Positions 32,242 through 44,168 of a DNA stretch of 64,000 nt are shown here, piece after piece. A program made the position numbers and the translations under genes. The stretch's first letter is position 1. The number at the start of each line of letters is the position of its first letter. The notes under the pieces were generated by a model. It saw only the letters and a list, made by a program, of their open reading frames with translations, ran no database searches and had not been told where the DNA came from. The stretch lies in the NCBI GenBank assembly GCA_019454045.1, contig SKCR01033433.1, positions 62,001 to 126,000 of the forward strand, given 5' to 3'. The stretch is from Zanthoxylum bungeanum (taxonomy: Eukaryota > Streptophyta > Magnoliopsida > Sapindales > Rutaceae).

Positions 32242-33170
32242 ATCACCTTACCTTAAACTGTAGAAAGAAAGTAGTAGCTTTACGAATTCCTGGGGAACCA
32301 ATATTAGAATTTCAGAAGGATAGGAGCGAGATCTATAACAATATGATCTCAGCGTTAGACACATGTAAAATGTTTCAGAAAGTGTGTGAATGATACTTGG
32401 CCTATGTCTTTAGTACAGAAATGAGTCAAGTAGAGCTTAATCAGGTTTCGGTAATTAGAGAATATCCTTATGTGTTTCCAGAAGAGTTGACTGGTTTACC
32501 ACCAGTAATGAAGATCGAGTTTTGTATTGACATCATCACAGTGACTCAGCCTATTTCTATCTCTCCATACCACATGGCGCATACTGAACTAAGGGAATCA
32601 AAGATTCAGTTATAGAACCTTCTGGATAAGGGGTTCATACGGCCTAGTACCTCTCTATGGGGTGCCCTAGTGTTGTTCGTCAAAAAGAAAGATGGTGCGG
32701 TTCAGTTATATATCGATTACCGATAGCTGAATAAGGCCACTATTAAGAACAAGTACCCACTTCCTCGAATCGATGATATATTTGATCAGTTGTAAGGGGC
32801 CTGATATTTCTCAAAGGTAGACATTCGATCAGGATATCATCAACTCCAGATTAGAGGTGAGAATGTTTTGAAGACGATGTTTCACATCGGTTATAGACTT
32901 TACAAATTCTTGGTAATGTTGTTTGACCTTACAAATGCCCCCACAACCTTTATGGATTTAATGAATCGGATGTTTAGGCCATTCTTGGATCATTTTGTAA
33001 TCGTCTTTATTGAAGATATTTTGATATATTCTAGAAGCATAGAAGAACATGAACATCACCTCCATATGGCCTTACAGATATTGAGAGAGCATAAGCTTTA
33101 CGCCAAGTTCTCTAAGTGTGAGTTTTGGCTCTCTAATATGGCCTTCCTTAGGCATGAAATATCTAAAGAG
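32242..33170 (+). pseudogene. Chromovirus protease C-terminus and reverse transcriptase
   Basis: After the C6 TSD the frame gives NCRKKVVALRIPGEP, then the RT approach (REYPYVFPEELTGLPP at about 32457), [16 protein letters not shown] (32679-32726, stops nearby) and NKYPLPRIDDIFDQL. The open block 32868-33170 reads FLVMLFDLTNAPTTFMDLMN and VFIEDILIYSRS. The family catalytic motif is F-I/V-D-D, so the first Asp is Glu here. The region ends in LRHEISKE at 33170, where a foreign segment begins. Confidence 0.85.
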
Positions 33171-33931
33171 GATGATACGAGACTTGATACGATAAAGATA
33201 AATTCGACCCAAGATTCTGTAGACCCTCAAAGAACTTATCCTTGAAAAGCCTTGGAGATTGCCTCATATGAATCTTGCTGGAAAATGATGTCACAAAGGA
33301 TGCCAACCCTTTGACAGTCTTTGTTTAATCACTGAACTTTGGAATAATCATTCTTCTCTCACACAAAGCAAGTCGCAAAATTTATGTCTTTTCTTTCAGT
33401 AATGTTTTGCCTTCTTTAATTCATCAAACAGTCTTAAATAGTAGCATGAGTCAAACCCTAATAAAGTAAAATGATAAAAATAATTCTAAAATACCTATAA
33501 TCAACTCAAGCCCATAACTTTTAAATTCTAGTCCATTAAAAAACCCATAACTAAATAAAAAAAAAAACACAAAACTGACCCTAGTAACAGAGTGTGTATC
33601 CATATTTTTGGTTAATACCTGTAAATAAATTATAGCATTATAAAAACTAAGCCTACACACATGGTCCGTGAGTTGCGCGTAGGCTATCTCCTTCATTGAC
33701 TTAAAAATGCTCCATGTTGCTCCTCGATGATTTGGGTCAAGTGTGTGACTCTTGAACAATCTCCTATGAATTCTACTTGGCCTCTAATGTGCCTGTTCGA
33801 CTTGGCATAGGCCTGCCATGACGTCTTTGATCTTTTTAGCTATGTGCATTGTAATTGGTCTAGCTGGTACATGGATTGGATCATTGCTGCTATGGACCAA
33901 TTCTGGTGCTGCTAAGATCACATCAAGCGAG
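33171..33931 (-). mobile_element. Gypsy 3' end/LTR-like scrap inserted in RT-RNase H linker
   Basis: The chromovirus frame stops at ISKE (33170) and resumes at VSIDMKKVEAVQNW (33932), with 761 bases of unrelated sequence between and gag on both sides as a possible 3-bp duplication. On the minus strand the start encodes PITMHIAKKIKDVMAGL, resembling the pol C-terminal TRARAK motif of gypsy elements. Non-coding, T-rich, LTR-like sequence follows. No terminal inverted repeats are visible. The 102-codon ORF at 33451-33759 extends this and is probably not a gene. Confidence 0.5.
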
Positions 33932-34244
33932 GTTAGCATCGATATGAAGAAAGTAGAAGCAGTCCAGAATTGGCCACGCCAGACTAATGTTACCGAGATT
34001 AGAAGTTTCCTGGGGTTAGCAGGCTATTATCAAAGATTAATGGAGAATTTCTCCAACATAGCTACTTCATTAAGTCAGTTGATGCAGAAAGGTGTAAAGT
34101 ACATATGGTCTGATGATTATGAAAAGGAGCTTTCAAAAGCTGAAGGAATATTTGGTTTTGGCCCTTGCGTTAGCACTACCATCGGGTTCTGGCAATTTTA
34201 TGGTGTATTGTGATGCATCCGGAATTAGCTTGGGATGTGTGTTT
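33932..34244 (+). pseudogene. Chromovirus RNase H region, cut by copia C3
   Basis: KVEAVQNWPRQTNVTEIRSF and LGLAGYYQRLMENFSNIA are the RT connection. A frameshift near 34130 leads to KLKEYLVLALALALPSGSGN and VYCDASGISLGCVF, with the first RNase H Asp present. The sequence is cut at 34244/34245 by TGTTGGACAATT of copia C3. The rest of the chromovirus lies beyond the window. Confidence 0.85.
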
Positions 34245-36018
34245 TGTTGGACAATTATGACCCATAGAGTTACTATTTGTAAAAGACATTGTGGTTTTTG
34301 TACAAATTAACTATGTGACAATGGAAATTTCATTTTATCATTTTGTAATTAGATTACTTGAATATATAAATGATAAAAGTCCTTATGATTAGTTCTGGAT
34401 TATAAGATATGAGACAATATCAATCCACAACGGTTTAATCATTAAATATCCATAGTCGTAGTATTATTGAGACTAGACATCGATAATGCAGAATAGACTA
34501 GTATTGCACTTGTGCGTGTTACGGAAGCGTAATAGCATAGTTCTCATATATTTAAATATTGGATACTTATGCAAGTGTGATAGGAGGTTGTGTTTACCGA
34601 TGGTACGGAAACAGCTTCGCTCTGGATAGACCCCTCGAATCCCATTGGTAGTATGACTATGTGTCTATGGGAATCTGAATCAGGGTAGGTGTATCTGGGC
34701 TTAACCTGAGACTTGCATCGCTAGTACTTGCGACAATCAATACGTTTTGGTTTTGGTCATCCGGGACTTTAACAGGTTCTGTGTACGCCTCTTCTAGGTT
34801 TATTGAGAATCGTAGTGTATTGGGTGTGATGTCAAGACGGAAGTATCACTTCAGTCATATGGAGATGATGATCACACAGGGATACAGAACTGGTACTCTA
34901 ATATGTTGCAACCATCGGGATAATATGACAAGGTCATGATTATCCAATTAAAGAGACTAGTTGCTTGTGATCCGATATATGCTTCGTACGGCGCATACAC
35001 TATTCCAGCCCCAGGCCTTGCATGTGACATCCGATACTGGATCGTAATACGTAATACTACATATACTATGCCTGACATAGATTATATATTCCTTAAAGAA
35101 TATTTCTGGAGAATTGGGTAGGCACGGTGCTTTGCTAGAAGCCAACCATGTCTCGTAAATCGGTAAGAATGTTGTACGAGGTACGCACGTGTTCGGATAG
35201 TCCGACGACCAGATTTACTGCCAACATATCCAGAGATCTCATGGTCGCTTCCCGAAGATTCACCGATGACGTATGACTCGAACATAATTATCTAGGATTA
35301 ATTAAAGAGAGAGTTAATATATGATAGAAAAAAAATATGTAATTAATTAAATAACGAAGATTTCTTTCTCTTCAAAAGAGAGAGAACGATTAATTCGGAA
35401 TTAATCGATTAAATAATATATTCGATATATTATATGAAATAGATTTCATAACGGATTAAAATTGATTTTAATTCGGTTCGAACGAATTAATTTAGAATTA
35501 AATCGCGAGCGCGTTAATAGTAATTTTGCTAGCATAATTATTTAATTAAATTTGATTTAATTACGTTGCAGCGGAAAATTCGTTAATTCGGAATTAACGA
35601 ACCCGAGCCGGAATGTGTTTGCGGGCCCACTCAGATTTTAATCAAGTGGGGCCCACAAGTCACATCACCTAGTCACTTGATCAACTTTTTGGTGATAGAA
35701 TTTGGTGGGTGGTTGATGGCTTGTTTTAGACTCTGTTGAGAGATGATTGACTTTTTACCAATTTGATATTTGGTATATCTTATTTGTTTTTTTGAAAATG
35801 AAATGCACAAGTCCATTCACTATCATCTCTATCTCTCATTCATCACGCCCAACTCAGCACCAAATTCTCTCCCTATTTGGCTTTGGCCGAAACTTGCTAA
35901 GACGAGGTGAAAAATTTGTTGTAATTTTAAAGTGCTATCAGCACACATCAAATATCATCACAAGGTGTTGGGAAACTTTCCCATTGAGTTTGGATTCTTT
36001 GATCAAGCTTGAGCTCAC
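34245..36018 (+). repeat. Copia C3 5' LTR, first part
   Basis: It starts TGTTGGACAATTATGACC and follows the family LTR, including the palindrome series, up to 36018. There copia C5 is inserted. The LTR resumes at 46153. Together the parts give about 1.93 kb. Confidence 0.88.
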
Positions 36019-37999
36019 TGTCGGTTACTAAAATTAGTCCCAAGGAAAGATTAAGCATATGAAATACAACAAAATGAATATATATAATGAACTTGAAGCA
36101 TGGCGGAATCATACTTACAAAGCTTTTGTGATGAAAAGATGAACAAAGGTTGAAGCTCCAAGATCCTTGAAGTTTCGGCCAAGAGGAGAAAAGAGTTGAA
36201 AGCTCCAAGCTTTGTGTATTCCAAGCTCCAAGGTGGTTTCCCTATCACCTCCTTTGATTCCTTGCTTGTGCTAGCAAAAATGGAGAATGAGAAAACAATC
36301 TTCTGCCTTGTATGTGCAGCTCACGGCGTGAGCAAGAGAGAAAGAAGAGGAGAGTGTTTCACTTTTAATTTTGTTCCTTTTGCATGCCAAAAACCGTGAG
36401 AGACAAAGGAAATGAAAAGTGATATGATATCTAATACCAATAGAATTTTTTAATGCAAAAAATCCTTCAAAACCGTGCATGGCTTTCCCTCCAAAATGAA
36501 ATCCATCATTTGCCATCATTACCACACTTTGAATTAGAGACAATGTATCATCCCCAAAGGTGACTAGATACATCCACCATCTATTCGTATTAAGTAATGA
36601 GATATCGCGATGTGATTTGCGGATATCACTCGATTCAAAATACGAATGTGTCCGCAAACACTTTCGGGCTCGGTTTCGTCAATTCCGAATTAACGAATTT
36701 CCGTCGCGACGTGAATTAAATAATTACGCCTTGCGAAATTACTATTCAGTTCGCTAATGAATTAATTCTAAATTAATTCGTTTGCCCGAATTAAAATCCG
36801 ATTTTAATTCCGCGTCGAAATCTAATTTCGTTTAATAATATATCGAATATATTTTTTATCGATTAATTCCAATTAATCGATCTCTCTCTCTCTCCTAATA
36901 AGGCATTTTATCCAAGATAAAGTTTCTCCGTTATTAATCCAAGATTAATAAAGTTCGAATCAAACATCATAGGTGAATCTTCAGGAAGCGACCCAAGATC
37001 TCTCGGATATGTTGGCAGTAAATACGGTCGTTGGATAATCCAAACACGTACGTACCTTGTACTACGTTTTTACCGATTTACAAGACAAGGTTGGCTTCTA
37101 GCAAAGCGCCATGCCTACCCAATTCTCCAGAAATATTCTTACTGGAATATTAGATCTATATCAAGCGTAGTATACCGTAGTATTGCGTACATCGATCCAG
37201 TATCGGACGATCACATGTTAGGCCTGGGGCTGGAAATGTGTCTGCCCCGTACGAAACATATATCGGACATCAAGCAACTAGTCTCTTTAAATCGGGCAAT
37301 ACTGACCTAGTCATATTGTCCCGACGGTTGCAACCTTTTATAGAGCACTAGTTCTGTATCCTGCGTGATCATCAACTCCATATGTCTGAAGTGACACTTC
37401 CATCTTGACATCACACCCAGTGCACTACGATTCCTGATAAACCCAGAAGAGGTGAACACAGAACCAGTTAAGGTCCCCCAACCACCAAAACCAAAGTTTA
37501 CCTATTGTCGCAAGTACTAGCGATGCAAGTCTCAGGTTAAGACCATATACACCTACCCTGATGCGGCCTCCCATAGACACGCAGACATACTACCAATGGG
37601 ATTCCGCGGGGTCTATCCAGAGCGAAGCTGTTTTCGTACCATCGGTAAAACACAACCTCCTATCGCACTTGCATAAGTATCCTATACTTAAATATATGAG
37701 AACTATGCCGTTGTGCCCTCACAACATGCACAAGTGCAATACTAGTCTATTCCGCATTATCGATGTCCGATCTCGATAATACTCCGACTAGGGATATTTA
37801 ATGATTTAAACCTTTATGTATTGATACTGTCTCATATCATCTCAATACGGAATTAATCATATGGACTTTCGCCATTTATATATCAAAGTAAATAAATTAC
37901 AAAACGGCAAAAGGCAATTTCATTATCACATAGTTAATTTTGTACAATAATACAATATCATTTACAAAACAGTGACGCTATGGGTCATAATGTCTAACA
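36019..37999 (-). repeat. C5 3' LTR
   Basis: The complement begins TGTTAGACATTATGACCC at 37999 and ends near 36019 with CCGACA (CCAACA in the partner). It matches 44169-46152 almost base for base. All ORFs inside are unsupported. Confidence 0.92.
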
Positions 38000-38000
38000 A

Positions 38001-38010
38001 TCTCCCACTT
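38001..38010 (-). other. C5 polypurine tract
   Basis: The complement reads AAGTGGGAGA directly inside the 3' LTR, identical to the tracts of C2 and C4. Confidence 0.85.
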
Positions 38011-38013
38011 GGC

Positions 38014-41000
38014 CTATAGCCAGTCACTCAAGCATCTAATACCTGAACTATGTATATGTCGTTCAAACACTTGCGGATAAACAGCTTTCGTCAGCGGATC
38101 TGCAATGTTGTTATCTGATGCGACCTTCTCGACTTTTACATCGCCACGATGTATAATCTCCCGAATCAGATGGTAACGCCGAAGAACATGCTTGGATCGT
38201 TGATGAGACCTTGGTTCCTTAGCTTGTGCTATAGCCCCGTTATTGTCACAATACAATGGAACGGGCTCAGCTGCTAACGGAACTACTCCTAATCCAATTA
38301 GGAACTTTCGGATCCAAACTGCCTCCTTTGCTGCTTCCGACGCAGCAATATACTCTCCCGCTTCTGTCGTTGAATCGGCAACAGTATCTTGCTTGGAAGA
38401 TTTCCAGCTCACTGCTCCGTTATTCAAAAAAAATGTACCCGAATTGCGACTTGAAGTCGTCCTTGTCGGTTTGGAAACTTGCATCGGCATACCCAGATAC
38501 CACAAGTTCTCCTTCTCCGTAAATTAAGAAAGCATCCTTAGTTCGTCTAAGATACTTAAGGATATTCTTAACTGCCATCCAGTGACCTTCACCTGGATCG
38601 GCCTGATAGCGACTGCACATGCTCAAAGCATATGACACATCAGGTCGTGTACATATCATGGCATACATGATCGATCCGACTGCCGAGGCGAACGGTATCC
38701 GACTCATGTTATCTCTCTCTTCTTGAGTCTTAGGACACATGTCCTTAGACAGAGAGGTACCACGTAACATTGGCATCAATCCCTTCTTGGATTGATCCAT
38801 GCTGAATCGCTTCAACACTTTGTCAATATATGTACTCTGGGAGAGTCCAAGCAGCTTTCTAGATCTATCCCGGTAGATCTTTATTCCCAGAATAAAGGCT
38901 GCTTCTCGATCTTTAGATTTTATCATGAAATTTAATGCCAAGCTTTCCCCGTTAGCATGGGAATGTCATTGCCTATAAGCAATACATCGTCGACATAAAG
39001 GACAATAAAAGTCAGTGCTCTCCCACTAACCTTCTTGTATACACAAGGGTCATCTTCGTTTTGCACGAAATTATATTCTTTTATGATTTCATCAAAACGC
39101 TGATTCCATGACCGTGATGCTTGCTTCAATCCATAAATGGATCGATTTAACTTACAAACCTTGTTTGCAAGTCTAGGTACGATAAAACCGTCAGGCTGTT
39201 GCATATAAACATCCTCCAAAAGGTTTCCGTTAAGGAAAGCGGTTTTAACGTCCATCTGCCATATCTCGTAATCGAAATATGCAGCTATTGCAAGCATTAT
39301 CCGAATGGATTTAATCATGGCAACGGGTGAGAAGGTTTCGTCATAATCAACACCATATTGTTGACGATACCCCTTTGCTACAAGCCTAGCTTTGTATGTT
39401 TGCACGTTGCCATCCATGTCGGTCTTCTTCTTGAAGATCCATCTGCATCCAATAGGTTTTACACCTTCTGGTGCATCAACCAGTGTCCAAACTTGGTTGG
39501 CATACATGGAATCCATCTCAGACTTCATGGCTTCTTGCCATAAAGCGGAATCAATATCTTGTATTGCTTCCTCATACGTAGACGGTTCATTATCCTCAAT
39601 AAGATTAATATCTACATGAGGCGAGATCAGGTACCCATACCTCTCAGGTACTGTCCTGACTCTCTCCGACCTACGCGGTCCTTGTGTATATGAAGGTTGT
39701 GGTACAAACTCATCCCGATGGTCTGTTCATGTTCCGTCGTTGATTCATTGCCAGGAACAGTATCACCACGATTTTCATCGAGCTCCACTTTCCTCCCACT
39801 TACCACTGCATCTAAGAATTCCTTTTCAAGGAAAAATGCATGTAGAGCAACAAATACTTTGTTCTCTTGCGGGTGATAGAAGTAATATCCTTTGGTTTCC
39901 CTAGGATATCCTACGAAAAGGCATTTATCTGATTTGGGTTCTAATTTGGTACCTTCCAAACGTTTAACATATGCCCAGCAACCCCAAATCTTCAGGAAAG
40001 AGAAACCCGGTTTCCTTCCTGTCCATATCTCGTATGGAGTCTGTTCAACAGACTTTGACGGAACCTTATTCAAAATAAGTATTGCACTGCTTAATGCGTA
40101 TCCCCAGAAGGATATTGGTAGCTCAGTGCGACTCATCATTGACCTTACCATGTCTAACAAGGTACGGTTTCTCCGTTCAGACACACCGTTTAATTGCGGT
40201 GTTCCAGGAGGAGTCCACTGTGAAAGAATACCATGTTCTTTCAAGTAATCTTGAAACTCATAACTTAAGTATTCGCCACCACGGTCCGACCGTAATGTCT
40301 TAATACTCTTGCCTGTTGTTTTTCAACTTCGTGTCGAAACTCTTTGAATTTCTCAAAGGTTTCCGACTTGTGCATCATTAGATACACATAACCGTAACGT
40401 GATGCATCATCCGTAAAGGTTACGAAGTATCGATATCCACCTCTAGCCTGGCTAGACATGGGCCCACATACGTCACTATGAACGAGGGCTAACAGTTCTG
40501 TGGCACGTTCACCTTTACCGCTAAAAGGTGATTTAGGCATTTTGCCTAAAAGACAAGATTCGCAGACATCATATGAATTAGGATCAAATCCGTCCAAGTA
40601 CCCACTCTTCGAAAGTGTGGATATGCGAGTCTTGTTAATGTGTCCTAGACGACAATGCCACATGTAAGCTTCATCTTTTAGATTACTCCTTTTGAGCCTT
40701 TTGTTTGTCATTTTGTGTTTAGGAGATTCATTTACATTCAAAATATAAAGACCATTATTTGCAACAACAGTGCAAATTTCTGCATCATTTTTATATAAAT
40801 AACACCCAGTGTTTCTAAATACAAAAGTGTACCCATGCTGGGTTAACAAAGATACAGATATAATATTCCTAGTTAAACTAGGTATATAATAACAGTTCAA
40901 AAGTTTAAGTACATGCCCTGAGGGCAGTTCCAAAACAAAAGTCCCTACAGCCAAAACAGCAACTGGTGTTCCGTTTCCGACTCGTAGGTCAACCTCCCCT

Positions 41001-41967
41001 GAAGCCAGCATCCTGCTATTCTGCAGATCCTGCAAATCAGTACAAATATGAGCAGCACAACCAGAATCAAAAATCCAATTTTTAAGACTAGAAGTAGTCA
41101 TATTTATTTCAATAACAAACATACCAGAGGCTGGTGCCTTGCCTGCCTTGATATCCTCCTTGTGTCCCTTGCCCATTCGGCAGTCACGTTTCCAGTGACC
41201 CTTCTTGCCGCAGTTGAGGCAGACATCTTGAGACTTGTCCCTAGGCTTCCCAGAAGCTTTTGTCAACTTGCCTTTACCCTTTTCTTATGTTTCTTCTTCC
41301 TCACCCCTCCAGTTGCTTTAAGCCCAGCCTTTGGCCCCTGAGAGGTCGATGCAAGTGCGCCTCGCGCTTGCCCCCTTTTTGGAGTTCTTTTTCAGACTCC
41401 TTCAAATGGATAACAGCTCTCCAAGAGTGTCATCCGTGTCCATCAACTTGTAGTTGATTATGATTTGTTTCCAAGTATCAGGAAGTGACTGTAAGATCAT
41501 ATCTATGGTCAGCTCAGCCTCCAAGACTATTCCCATATTGGCCAACTCATCAATATCGGCGATCATTTGAGCCCCGTGGGCCTCAACTGATGCGCCTTCA
41601 GTCATTCGGGCGCGGAAGAGTTTCTTCACCACCAACTCATATCTCCCCATCCGCTTATTGGAGCGGTGGAGATCTCGCAGTCTAGCCATCATATTATAAG
41701 GATCCAAGTCCCTATTTTGGCGACGAAAGTGCTGAGTCATCGAAGCTAACATAATAGCCTGAGCTGTGTCACAATCACTGCTGTGAGTTTTCCATAACTC
41801 TCAGCTCAAGTGGGTCAGTGGGCTTAGGCGGGAGAGGTATCTGTATAGTGTACAGCATCCTCTCAGCCCCAAGGACTATCCTCAGGTTCATTTCCCAGTC
41901 AGCAAAGTTTGTGCCCTTAAACATTATCACCCATGATGATATCTCGGACATTTCCTTTGCCTGCCAT
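38014..41967 (-). pseudogene. C5 gag-pol polyprotein, broken by small indels
   Basis: Gag starts at ATG 41967 (MAGKGNVRDIIMGDNV) and is broken at once by a 2-base deletion relative to C1. It continues at 41752-41402 (FRRQNRDLDPYNMMARL, LQSLPDTWKQII). The knuckle CLNCGKKGHWKRDC is intact, as is the protease site FDSGCAAHICTD. Integrase has HCRLGH, CESC, HSDVCGP, FTDDAS and, after a break near 40265, NGVSERRN. RT (39528-38932) has the catalytic YVDDVLLIGND. RNase H (38505-38014) has DNNGAIAQAKEP and ADPLTKAV. At least five frame breaks separate the pieces, all small indels. It would encode every enzyme of a copia element. Confidence 0.92.
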
Positions 41968-44155
41968 CTTAACTACGATAGTCCAACTATCTAGTTAACG
42001 ATAAAGTGGGTACAGTCAAACTGTTACAAAAAAAAAAAATGTATTAGTCCAACTAATTATAATAAATAGACGAAATAATTTTGAAGAACGCGTAAGGCAA
42101 AGTATCTGAATGAAATTGCAAATTCACATACTAGCCTCCCACTATTTTCATCAAGTCTCTAACCCTCTGTTGAGAACTCGGGAAATCCTATTTCCTAGTG
42201 GGCTAGGATCCCGTTAAATAACACACAACCTTGACTTTGGCCAACAAGCTGTATGCTATTTAACTAGGTAGATCTCACAGATCAATTGGATCCAATCCAA
42301 TTCCTAGATCCGGTTAGGTGGACATCCAAGTCCTAAACATATTGCGTATGCCAATGTATCTAATACATTTTCTAACCATATCCTCCGAATCATCTAGGCC
42401 TTGGCTTTGGCACAACAAACCTAATGATTCCAGTTAAGCGGGACCCATTGACAAGGATAGTTTCGTAATCAATGTCGTTGGACAAGAAGTGATCTTGACT
42501 TTGGCCAACAAATCACAACTTGGACAAGACACCGATGTGGAACAAAACTCTCATGATTCAAGTACATCCTAATTGACAAGGTCTTGACTTTGGCCAACAA
42601 ACCAATGCCAATCGGATCTTGAACAAGAATCATTCAATGGAAGGATAATCGCTTAATATAGATTGAGGGATTTTTGCGTAATTGGCAACCAATTTATTAT
42701 CTTTGTTAGGTCTCATCAACATACACACCCTTAAGCATGCTTCTAAAACATCATAAAGCGCGTAAAGTAAATTAATAGTGATATACGGATGGATATATAA
42801 CACAACTTGTTCCTAGAACAAATCACTCCCTTTCCTCTCCCCGCTAGCACTATTCTACTACTACCCAATTACATAATACAATAAGAGAAACCTCATTTGC
42901 ATTGAGGGGAATCAGGTGAGAAGAGAATACAAAGAGATAAAAGAGATAAGGCTGGACACGCAGGTCCAATTTATAAATTCTAAATTTACAATAATTTCTA
43001 AAATTACCCTTTCCCTTCTAATATCCATCCGATATACACTATTCATTCATCACATACATATATATTCAAACAAGACATGCTTTTACAACCAATCTAATCC
43101 AATTAATTAGTCTTTGTTTAAATGATCATCCAATGTTCAAACAACGGTTTTGATTTTGCGCGAGTCCAACTCGTTTGAGAATAAGTACATAAGGTACGAA
43201 TTCACGAATTATATCGAACTACTTATTAAATCTAATTTAATTCGTATTCAATACTAATTCAATTATTTAATTCCAAATTAAATGTTTACACTTTTAATGT
43301 GCTTTAAAGACTTAGATTCTAAATCTAATCTAATTGGGTCTCAAAGCCCAACTAACATCCAATGTTTGTTTAATTAAAGTCCGATGGGCTTTCAATTGAT
43401 TTATTAAGGCTTGGGCTTTGGTCAATGTGGGTCAAATCCAATTACCAAGCCCAAAAAAAAGGAATCACCCTTAAATGCCACAAAATCAATTTCAAGCCCA
43501 TAAGGCCCAATTAAACTTTAAAGCCCATTATGCTACATTTGGACTTAATGGAGTGATTTAGGCCCAAATTGGATCCAATCCTTTTGGCCCAAATCTACTT
43601 GGCCCAACCAAGCCCATTATGCCCAAATATAATATTACAAGCCCAATTTAACAATTAAGCCCATTAATTTAAATTTCAATATTCCAAATTTTAAAATTCA
43701 ATTAATTAAAGTGTAAAACCAAGATTAATACATTAAACCAAATATATCAAAATACCAATTTAATTTATTAATCATCTATTGTTCAAAACATATGTCCAAC
43801 ATTAATTTGAACAAAAATCAAGTCCATTTTCATGTCCATTAGTATTCGGCCAAGTGAGATTTTTGTGTCGATTTGTTTTTCAATCCGATTGAATCACTAA
43901 TCTACGTCCCGTATACGTTTTAAGTCATCCAATGATCTTGTACACAAAAAATTCCAACACATCCAATGTTCATACCCATTCGGCCAAGGTTACATTTTTG
44001 GGGAAAAATCATCCAATGCATTTTTCTCAAAATTGATTCCATATAATATCATTCTATATACATGTAAGCATACTCATTCATCAAATTTCACAAGAACATG
44101 CTTCAATCAATTTTACCCAAATTTTAACCTAATATATTTCATGCTTAAACATAGC
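41968..44155 (-). other. C5 leader (about 2.2 kb)
   Basis: This is the same layout as other family leaders. GACTTTGGCCAACAA motifs lie near 42232, 42496 and 42584, with a variant near 42403. The hairpin TTGTTC/GAACAA lies at 42807-42821. The PBS-proximal half is AT-rich with many AAGCCCA-type blocks (43390-43680). The ORF at 42916-43110 is not conserved. Confidence 0.7.
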
Positions 44156-44167
44156 TCAATGATACCA
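44156..44167 (-). other. C5 primer binding site, variant
   Basis: The complement of the bases just inside the 5' LTR reads TGGTATCATTGAGC, where the family form is TGGTATCAGAGC. The first eight bases still match the initiator tRNA-Met complement. Confidence 0.65.
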
Positions 44168-44168
44168 T

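Noticed and set aside
36051..36399. ORFs repeated identically at 44201-44549
   Set aside because: Identity is explained by the two LTRs of one young element, not by a conserved gene.
38243..38527. ORFs antisense to copia RT and RNase H (also 29447-29711, 39358-39619, 39892-40248)
   Set aside because: They are mirror frames of conserved pol sequence and not conserved as proteins.
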